Notes under the pieces: model-generated | The model's input: only the letters and a program-made list of their open reading frames with translations | Told to the model about the DNA's origin: nothing | The model's database searches: none | Made by a program: the position numbers and the translations under genes | Source: Mycoplasmataceae bacterium | GTDB taxonomy: Bacteria > Bacillota_I > Bacilli_A > Mycoplasmatales > Hepatoplasmataceae | Direction: 5' to 3' | Assembly: GCA_013214765.1 (NCBI GenBank) | Contig: JABSQD010000032.1 | Coordinates: forward strand, 1 to 5,170 | Length of the DNA: 5,170 nucleotides | Shown here: positions 1 to 5,170 of the stretch, piece by piece | Numbering within the stretch: position 1 is the first letter of the stretch | How the letters are laid out: every line of letters starts with the position of its first letter

Positions 1-20
1 ATATTACTCTTGTTTTTTTA

Positions 21-1193
21 TTATTCAATATTATTCACCTCTATAAATTCAAATCTTCCTTCCTCTCCTCTTAAGGAGAGTATGTTTCCAATCTTTAAAG
101 TTAAATTGATTTTATAATTATAATAAGTTTTAAATTTAATATTAAATTTTATAACCCCTTCATTATTCGAGATATCTCAAGGTAATACAATTCCTTTTTC
201 ATCTAAATATTTCCCACCACTATTTCCTTTTTTAACTTGATTAATTTCTTCATCATAATACATTGGTGTGTTATTTAAAAATTGATATTTATTTTCTTTA
301 TGAAATACATCAATAACTAATTCTTCATCATAATATCCAACCATTTCTATTATTGAATAATCAATAATAATATTGGCAGGAATAAATTCTGTAGTATTAT
401 CATCATAATAAAAATCAACTAAATTATTGATAGTTGTTGGATAATTAAATTTGTCATCAAATTTTTTTTCTAAATTTATCTCTTCAAATGAATATTCATT
501 ACTTTCTCCATCATATTTTATAGGAGAATATATAGTTATTTTTTCACCTTCTAAAAAATTAGCATCTATTTCTGTATCTGTTTTCAAATTTAAGAATATA
601 TCTTGTTCAATACAAATTGAAGAACTAGCAGGAAAAGCTTCATCTAAATTTTCAAATTCAAAAGTTAAATTCATATTATTAAAAACCTGTTTTCCAATTA
701 CTGAAAATTTAAATTCAAAATTAAATTTTTTATCATCAATGATAAAAAATTTATTAATATTTATTCCATTTACTAAAATATTTATATTTGATCTTTTTTT
801 ATATTCGATAGTAGTTATTTTTCCATTATTTCAAGTATAATAATCATCTGCATAATGTAAATTAGCTGTAATCTCTATTTCATCAACAAGTTTTTTTCTT
901 TCTACTTTTTTAATACTAAAATTTACTCAATCATCAATTAGTCCAGGAATATATGGATAATCAATTGTTTGTTTTTTATTATCATACAATCAATAATAAA
1001 CTCATACATATTTATTTCCTATTTTAATCGACTCAGCATATCTTTTGCCATATTCATCAACAGGTTTTCCATTTAAGAAAATTTCATAAGAAAAAAAATC
1101 ATTTGGACCATCTGCATAATGTTTATCTTCAGGAATATCACCCTCAAATGTTAATGATAAATTTTTTCTAAAATCAATATTATTTATTATCAT
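21..1193 (-). CDS. Acidic protein of unknown function with degenerate internal repeats (390 aa)
   Basis: I do not recognise this protein. Read with UGA as Trp it is one uninterrupted frame from ATG to a TAA (followed at once by a second TAA). Its five Trp codons (residues 64, 68, 89, 121, 339) are all TGA, so the standard code would split it. The start is supported by AAGGAG 5 bases upstream. The product is rich in Asp, Glu, Asn, Tyr and Phe, with many alternating hydrophobic/polar stretches that suggest beta-strands. There is no signal peptide, lipobox or membrane segment, so it is probably cytoplasmic. Internal similarity is visible: HYAD at 25-28 and 113-116, each followed by a LNG/VNG turn (40-42, 141-143). 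LTFE-type strands start at 14 and 176, and EIFLNGK (37-43) resembles a later DIFLNLK. It follows proS but is separated from it by a terminator, so it is probably its own unit; I see no convincing promoter. A structural or surface-binding role is possible but unproven. Confidence 0.85.
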
Positions 1194-1198
1194 ATTGT

Positions 1199-1204
1199 CT
1201 CCTT
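1199..1204 (-). promoter_or_regulatory. Shine-Dalgarno site of the 390-aa gene
   Basis: AAGGAG lies 5 bases before the ATG at 1193. The same core and spacing precede ftsZ, so this supports both the start choice and the reality of this unrecognised gene. Confidence 0.85.
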
Positions 1205-1247
1205 ATAATATACATTGTGTTAAAAACAAAAAAAATAAATAATAATT

Positions 1248-1276
1248 AAAAAAACATCATATTATATGATGTTTTT
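1248..1276 (-). terminator. Rho-independent terminator of proS
   Basis: An 11-bp perfect stem (1250-1260 with 1266-1276) encloses a 5-base loop. On the minus strand it ends in a run of seven U (bases 1248-1254, partly in the stem). It starts 20 bases after the proS stop. The stem holds only two G-C pairs, as expected in such an AT-rich genome. The palindrome also gives a U-run on the plus strand, but no plus-strand gene needs it. Confidence 0.8.
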
Positions 1277-1295
1277 AATTATATATATGTATGTT

Positions 1296-2714
1296 TTAAT
1301 AAGCTCTAGCAAATATTGCTAATTTATTTGTTTCAACTCCTGAATTAATACATTTTCCTGAAAATTCCGAATTAATTAAACATCTAATTGTTGCCCCTGT
1401 TTCTTTTTTTATTTTCTTTTCAAGTTCCATATTATCTTCTCAAAATGCAACACCATATTTTCCATTATCAACAATTTCTTTTATTTCATCAACAGAATTA
1501 AATTCAATTCTTTTATCATCCCTAGATTTGATTGCATTATTATAAATTGTTTTATCATATTCTAATAATAACTTAGAAATCGTTTCATTATTAATATCAG
1601 ATAAATTGTATTGAACTTTAGACTTTCCGTTTCTAATTGACAAAATAACTTTTTCTTGTTTAATATCTTTAGGACCAATTTCAATTCTGATTGGTGAACC
1701 TTTTAATTCTCATTTATGATTTTTAAATCCAATACCTTTATTCGAATCATCAATTTTTACTTTGAACTTATCTAAGATAGAATGTAATTTATTTGCTGTT
1801 TCAAGAATTTTTGGTTCTTTATCAGCGAAAAGAGTTAAAATAACAATTTGAAATGGCGCAATTTTAGATGGTAAAATTAATCCTTTGTTATCTGAATGTG
1901 TCATAATGATTGCTCCAATTAATCTAGTCGAAACTCCTCATGAAGTTTGAAATGGATTATATATTATATTGTCAGATCCTTGTACTTTAACATTGAACGC
2001 TTTAGTAAAAGAATCTCCTAAATAATGAGATGTTCCTGTTTGTAGTGCTTGACCATCTTTTAAGATTGTTTCAATTGTATATGTATTATTTGCTCCAGCA
2101 AATCTTTCCATGATTGTTTTTTCACCCTTTATTGTTGGCAATAATAAATATTCACGAACTATTTTTTGATATAATTCATGAATTTTTTTCGCAAATTCAT
2201 GAGCTTCATTTTCAGTCGAATGAATTGTATGTCCTTCTTGTCAAAAAAATTCTGAATTTCTTAAAAATGGTCTAGTATTATTTTCTCATCTCATTATATT
2301 TACTCATTGATTTAATTTTAATGGTAATTGTGAATATGAATTTAAATTTTCTCTAAAATAAATTCCAAATAATACTTCTGAAGTAGGTCTAATTATTAAT
2401 GATTCTTCTAATTTCTTTTGACCCACTCTTGTTACGGTTAATACTTCAGGAGCAAAACCTTTAATATGATCTTTTTCCTTTGATAAAAGTGATTCAGGAA
2501 ATAACAAAGGAAACTTTACTTCCTCTACTCCTAATTTATCAAATTCTTTATTAAATATTTTTGTAATATTATTTCAAATTGCAAAACCATAAGGCTTAAA
2601 GAACATTGTTCCTTTTATTGGTCCATATGAAATCAGATTTGATTTTAAAACTAAATCTGAATATCATTTTGATATATCCTTTTCAAAAGGTGTTATATTA
2701 TTTTGTTTTTCCAT
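1296..2714 (-). CDS. proS: Prolyl-tRNA synthetase, archaeal/eukaryotic-type
   Basis: Charges tRNA-Pro with proline using ATP, in the cytoplasm. It is a class II synthetase. At 472 aa it has the compact length of the archaeal/eukaryotic-type enzyme, without the editing insertion found in the longer E. coli type. Visible landmarks are [13 protein letters not shown] (35-47, motif 1 region), RPTSE (109-113) and motif 2 with RWE...RPFLR...EFFWQEGHT (142-163). [10 protein letters not shown] and [11 protein letters not shown] follow in the proline/tRNA-binding and motif 3 part. An anticodon-binding domain comes next, and the C-terminus ends in the family's FARAY with a terminal Tyr. The C-terminal zinc module keeps two Cys (RCL and KCI) instead of four. 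All eight Trp codons are TGA, so the standard code would break it into pieces. The start at 2714 gives the expected N-terminus, but it has only a weak AAAG two bases upstream. It lies just after the sepF operon terminator and ends before its own terminator. Confidence 0.97.
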
Positions 2715-2724
2715 ATCTTTATTA

Positions 2725-2730
2725 ATTATA
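2725..2730 (-). promoter_or_regulatory. Possible -10 box of proS
   Basis: A perfect TATAAT lies between the upstream hairpin and proS, with only 10 bases left before the ATG. No good -35 hexamer sits 16-18 bases upstream, but -35 boxes are often poor in mollicutes. If it is used, transcription would start within a few bases of the ATG, giving a nearly leaderless message. That fits the lack of a strong ribosome binding site. In DNA this AT-rich a TATAAT can occur by chance. Confidence 0.4.
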
Positions 2731-2732
2731 AT

Positions 2733-2758
2733 AAAAAACAACTTAATTAAGGTTGTTT
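2733..2758 (-). terminator. Probable terminator of the ftsA-ftsZ-sepF operon
   Basis: On the minus strand a 7-bp stem (2752-2758 with 2736-2742) closes a 9-base loop and runs into six U (bases 2733-2738, partly in the stem). It lies 106 bases after the sepF stop and just before proS. The stem is shorter than that of the proS terminator and has two G-C pairs, so termination may be partial, with some read-through into proS. The 106 bases between it and sepF are plain AT-rich DNA in which I see no gene. Confidence 0.6.
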
Positions 2759-2864
2759 AATTTTAATATCGTTAATTTTTATTATATTATATAAAGATAT
2801 TTTTATTCCTTAATAATGAAAATTTAAATTTAACATAAATATAATATTTAATTCTACTATTCTT

Positions 2865-3164
2865 TTATTCAAATTGAGGCAAGAATTTTTTTAGAATTTT
2901 TTTAGAAGGAGCTAATAAATATGTTTTATTAGCAATTTTTTTAAATCCACCATTAGTAGTAAATAATACTCCAGTAATAAAATCAATAAATCTTATTGCT
3001 TCAACTTTCGACATTTTATTAATATCAACCACTAATACATTTCCTTTCAAAATTTCTTTTGCAACTAATTTTGAATCAAAGAATTTCTTAGGCTCCACAT
3101 TAATTAATGATGATGATGATGTATTAATTATAATTGTAATTTTTTTTCTTGAAATTTTAACCAT
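2865..3164 (-). CDS. sepF: Cell division protein SepF, short form
   Basis: SepF is an FtsZ-binding protein that forms rings, bundles FtsZ filaments and, in Gram-positive bacteria, helps tie them to the membrane. The 99 residues cover nearly only the SepF core. EPKKFFDSKLVAKEIL (24-39) matches the first strand and helix, and VLVVDINKMSKVEAIRFIDFITG (43-65) the central strand and long helix. TTNGGFKKIANKTYLLAP (69-86) matches the GG-containing dimer/ring region. Well-studied homologues such as that of B. subtilis are about 150 aa, with an N-terminal amphipathic membrane helix and a linker. Here these are replaced by a 23-residue basic/Ile/Ser stretch containing four Ser in a row (16-19). A basic hydrophobic segment, KKILKKFLPQF, ends the protein and could be a substitute anchor. 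The gene starts 9 bases after ftsZ, its AAGGAA overlaps the ftsZ stop, and it is the last gene of the operon. It has no Trp codon. Identification rests on core pattern and position. Confidence 0.88.
   Translation of the reverse strand: MVKISRKKITIIINTSSSSLINVEPKKFFDSKLVAKEILKGNVLVVDINKMSKVEAIRFIDFITGVLFTTNGGFKKIANKTYLLAPSKKILKKFLPQFE
3101..3130. repeat. GAT triplet tract flanked by an 8-bp inverted repeat inside sepF
   Basis: Four in-frame TCA codons (3108-3119) encode Ser16-Ser19 of SepF and read as a TGA/GAT triplet run on the plus strand. TAATTAAT (3101-3108) and ATTAATTA (3123-3130) flank it as a perfect inverted repeat. It is short, and probably a slippage-prone tract rather than a regulatory site. 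Confidence 0.5.
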
Positions 3165-3169
3165 GTTTT

Positions 3170-3175
3170 TTCCTT
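3170..3175 (-). promoter_or_regulatory. Shine-Dalgarno site of sepF overlapping the ftsZ stop
   Basis: AAGGAA lies 5 bases before the sepF ATG and shares two bases with the ftsZ TAA (3174-3176). Ribosomes ending on ftsZ are therefore placed directly at the sepF start, which implies translational coupling. Confidence 0.75.
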
Positions 3176-4379
3176 AACTTAATAAACTTGAAATATCGTC
3201 ATCATCGTCATCATCGTCATCTAATAACGATAGTGATTCAAATACTTTTTCTTGTGTGTCGCCACCATGTTTTGAAGATTGTTTAGAATCTTCTTCTGAA
3301 TTTTTAAATGAATCAATATTAACTTCTTGTGTTAATCTTGATAATAATTGTGAAGCTCCTACTGTTGATGTAGATTCTTTTACTTGATATTTATTTTTTT
3401 CTAATCCTGTAGCAATTACTGAAACTAAAACTTTATCTTCTAATGCTTCATCAATTCTAACTCCAAATATAATTTCGATATCAGAATTTGATGCTTCTTG
3501 AATTGTTTGAATTGCTTCATGAGCTTTTTGAATAGTTAATGATCTTTCTGAACCCATAACCATTACAATAGCTTTTCTAGCTCCTTCAATTGAAGACTCT
3601 AAGATTGGTGAGTTAATAGCTTTTAAAGCAGCATCAATAGGTGCTGTTTCACCCTCTGCATCAGCTGTTCCAATTAATGCTAAACCTTGTGATTTTAAAA
3701 CTGATTTAATATCAGCGAAATCAAGATTAATTATAGAAGTAGTTGAAATAATATCTGCAATTGTAATTACAGCTTGTTTTAAAATTAAATCAGCATATTC
3801 AAAAGCTTTTGAAAAAGATACTCCACCTAGTTCGGCAGCTAATCTATCATTCGATACAATAATAATTGAATCTACTTCTTCTTTTAAAGCATTTAACGCT
3901 ATTTTAGCTGTCTCTCTTCTTTGTCCACCCTCAAAAGAAAATGGCGTTGTGACAATGGCAATAACTAATGCTCCCGCTTCTCTTGCAGCTCTTGCAATTA
4001 ATGGTGAAGCTCCTGAACCGGTTCCGCCACCCATTCCTGCTGTAATAAACACTAAATCAGCTCCTTCAACAACTTCCTTAATTTCTTTTTCTGATTCTTC
4101 TGCTGCTTTTCTAGCTACTTCAGGAACTGCTCCTGCTCCTAAACCTTTAGTAGTTGTTGGACCTAAAGTAATTTTATTCAAGACTGGTGATGAATCTAAT
4201 GCTTGATGATCAGTATTTAATACATAAAACTCTGAATTTCTTGCTTCGTTTGATATATATATTTGATTAACAGCATTAGATCCTCCTCCTCCAACTCCTA
4301 AAATTCTTATTTTAGCTCCGAATGATTTTGAATCTGAAAATGTTTTTGATTGCGTATTGTTTTCTAAATTTTCGAACAT
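3174..4379 (-). CDS. ftsZ: Cell division protein FtsZ
   Basis: Tubulin-like GTPase that polymerises at mid-cell into the division ring. The 401 residues carry the full fold. GVGGGGSNAVN (28-38) binds nucleotide, the tubulin signature GGGTGSG lies at 117-123, and the T7 loop NLDFADI (218-224) supplies the acidic residues that complete the GTPase site of the neighbouring subunit. The C-terminal domain ends near residue 327. The linker of about 58 residues is polar and disordered-looking. The end is unusual: nine consecutive Asp (387-395), then ISSLLS. This aligns with the usual C-terminal peptide (D-I-P-x-F-L) but without its proline. The stretch before the T7 loop reads ISTTSIINL, where most FtsZ have a PG-containing ITVPGLINL-type sequence. 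The start is fixed by AAGGAG 5 bases upstream. It sits 20 bases after the ftsA-like gene and 9 bases before sepF. It has no Trp codon. Confidence 0.98.
   Translation of the reverse strand: MFENLENNTQSKTFSDSKSFGAKIRILGVGGGGSNAVNQIYISNEARNSEFYVLNTDHQALDSSPVLNKITLGPTTTKGLGAGAVPEVARKAAEESEKEIKEVVEGADLVFITAGMGGGTGSGASPLIARAAREAGALVIAIVTTPFSFEGGQRRETAKIALNALKEEVDSIIIVSNDRLAAELGGVSFSKAFEYADLILKQAVITIADIISTTSIINLDFADIKSVLKSQGLALIGTADAEGETAPIDAALKAINSPILESSIEGARKAIVMVMGSERSLTIQKAHEAIQTIQEASNSDIEIIFGVRIDEALEDKVLVSVIATGLEKNKYQVKESTSTVGASQLLSRLTQEVNIDSFKNSEEDSKQSSKHGGDTQEKVFESLSLLDDDDDDDDDISSLLS
3195..3221 (-). repeat. Three tandem 9-bp units encoding poly-Asp in FtsZ
   Basis: The unit GATGACGAT is repeated exactly three times in frame and encodes FtsZ Asp387-Asp395. 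Perfect identity of the units suggests recent expansion by slippage. Unit-number change would keep the reading frame and only lengthen or shorten the acidic run. Confidence 0.95.
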
Positions 4380-4384
4380 AATTT

Positions 4385-4390
4385 CTCCTT
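4385..4390 (-). promoter_or_regulatory. Shine-Dalgarno site of ftsZ
   Basis: AAGGAG lies 5 bases before the ftsZ ATG, inside the 20-base gap after the upstream stop. It selects the start at 4379. I see no promoter in this gap, so ftsZ is probably transcribed from upstream of the window. Confidence 0.88.
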
Positions 4391-4399
4391 TTTCTTCTC

Positions 4400-5170
4400 T
4401 TATATATAATTATACATTCTTAATATTTTATTAAATACATTAATTTTTGGAATATTAATCTCTTCAATATCTTTTTTTTGTGAAAAATTATTAGATTCAA
4501 TCAAAGTTCCCATTGTAATAAATTCATTCTCTTCGTTTAAACCAATTATTTTTGTTTGAAATTTTTCAATATTAGGTTCTGCAAAAGAATTTATTGCATA
4601 TTTTTTAAAGCCAATCAATGATTTTATTTCTCCATTAAAAATAATTTTAATATTGGAGATTTTTTTTAGTGGATCTATGTGTGATTTAATATTGGAAAAT
4701 AATTCATTAACTTTTTCTGTAATATATCTTGATAAATCTTTTTTAGTAAAAATTTCAATTTCTTTTTCATATTTATTAGAATAAATCACTTTGTCATCAA
4801 CAACATCTTCAGGTGGTATAGAACCAAATGATTTAAATAATTTTCTTGCAGTTGATTTATCAATATTCATTCTTTTAGATATATAATCATAAATATCAGT
4901 TAATCCTGTACTTCACTTAACAGAAGATATAATTTCATCAGATTTAAAGATTATTAATTGAGTAAATTTTTCTTCAATTAATATTGAAAATGTAAATCCA
5001 TTTTTAATAGATTTTGTTTTTATTGAATTTAATATTGACCTAATTAATGGAATTGTTTTATCAAATTTAATTCCTTTATATTTAAATTGATTTGTAATTT
5101 CTTGTAAATATTCTTTTTCAACAAATTCAGCAGTAACATGAATTTCTTTTTTTGTTAAAGATGTATCTGT
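4400..5170 (-). CDS. ftsA: FtsA-like cell division protein, C-terminal part (5' end outside window)
   Basis: FtsA is an actin-like ATPase that tethers FtsZ to the membrane. Only the last 256 residues are present; the frame is open to the window edge. Fragment residues 10-44 look like the end of the 1C/2A junction. A helix-rich part follows (86-117, with GLTDI and a FKSFG turn), matching the FtsA region with GG..iT.DIa and AE.lK...G. ITEKVNELFSNIKSHID (150-166) matches the helix before the adenosine-binding strand. The usual DxGxxTT phosphate motif is replaced by ILIEEKFTQ (63-71), and the GGG adenosine motif by FNGEIKSLIG (178-187), so ATP binding is doubtful. The end, INVFNKILRMYNYI (243-256), resembles the amphipathic membrane helix at the end of FtsA proteins. 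Its single Trp codon is TGA. The assignment rests mainly on its place directly before ftsZ plus this fold pattern; a diverged paralogue is the alternative. Confidence 0.78.

Noticed and set aside
1..20. Terminator after the 390-aa gene
   Set aside because: Only 20 bases remain before the window edge and they hold no complete hairpin.
451..840. Plus-strand open frame of 129 codons
   Set aside because: It is antisense to the continuous 390-aa minus-strand gene, has no ribosome binding site and its product is Ser/Phe/Ile-rich low-complexity sequence, as expected for a shadow.
1205..1245. Promoter of the 390-aa gene (TATATT at 1207-1212)
   Set aside because: Transcription from this box would start inside the ribosome binding site, and no supporting -35 hexamer is seen; in this AT-rich stretch the match is uninformative.
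21..2714. Apparent broken genes (several short fragments in one frame)
   Set aside because: All breaks are TGA codons in the same frame and fall at Trp positions, for example in ProRS motif 2. They are normal sense codons under table 4, so these are not pseudogenes.
2759..2864. Possible small gene or RNA in the sepF-proS spacer
   Set aside because: The spacer is AT-rich without a start preceded by a ribosome binding site, a tRNA-like fold or a strong hairpin other than the terminator at its end.
3949..4206. Plus-strand open frame of 85 codons
   Set aside because: It lies wholly opposite conserved FtsZ sequence including the tubulin signature; its Ala/Pro-rich product simply mirrors the Gly/Ala-rich FtsZ codons.

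Overview
The window is very AT-rich, and all five genes lie on the minus strand. They read as intact proteins only if UGA codes for tryptophan: every tryptophan codon I could place (14 of 14) is TGA and none is TGG. This is translation table 4. Together with an ftsA-like gene, ftsZ and sepF in a row and a small archaeal/eukaryotic-type prolyl-tRNA synthetase, it points to a mollicute. The Spiroplasma / Entomoplasma / Mesoplasma / mycoides side is most likely, because those lineages keep FtsA-like and SepF proteins next to FtsZ. That placement is inference from gene content, not a search result.

Layout, in the direction of transcription (right to left). From 5170 to 2865 there is a tight cell-division operon: the C-terminal 256 residues of an FtsA-like protein (cut by the window edge), FtsZ (401 aa) 20 bases later, and SepF (99 aa) after 9 more bases. 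FtsZ and SepF have strong Shine-Dalgarno sites 5 bases before ATG, and the sepF site overlaps the ftsZ stop codon. An AT-rich spacer (2715-2864) carries a hairpin plus U-run that probably ends this operon. Directly after it comes a TATAAT box and then proS (1296-2714, 472 aa), which lacks a convincing ribosome binding site. A near-perfect hairpin terminator (1248-1276) closes proS. The last gene (21-1193) is a 390-residue acidic protein of unknown function. It has a strong ribosome binding site and degenerate internal repeats. With the standard code it would appear as disconnected fragments.

How the genes work together: FtsZ forms the division ring, and FtsA and SepF are its usual membrane tethers and bundling partners. 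Here all three look modified. The FtsA-like protein has lost recognisable nucleotide-binding motifs but keeps a plausible C-terminal membrane-binding helix. SepF lacks the usual N-terminal membrane helix and long linker. FtsZ ends in nine consecutive aspartates fused to a C-terminal peptide without its conserved proline. Cell-wall-less bacteria may have rebuilt the tether this way. ProS and the unknown protein look like independent transcription units.

No gene-free stretch exceeds 150 bases. I saw no tRNA, rRNA, CRISPR array or mobile element.
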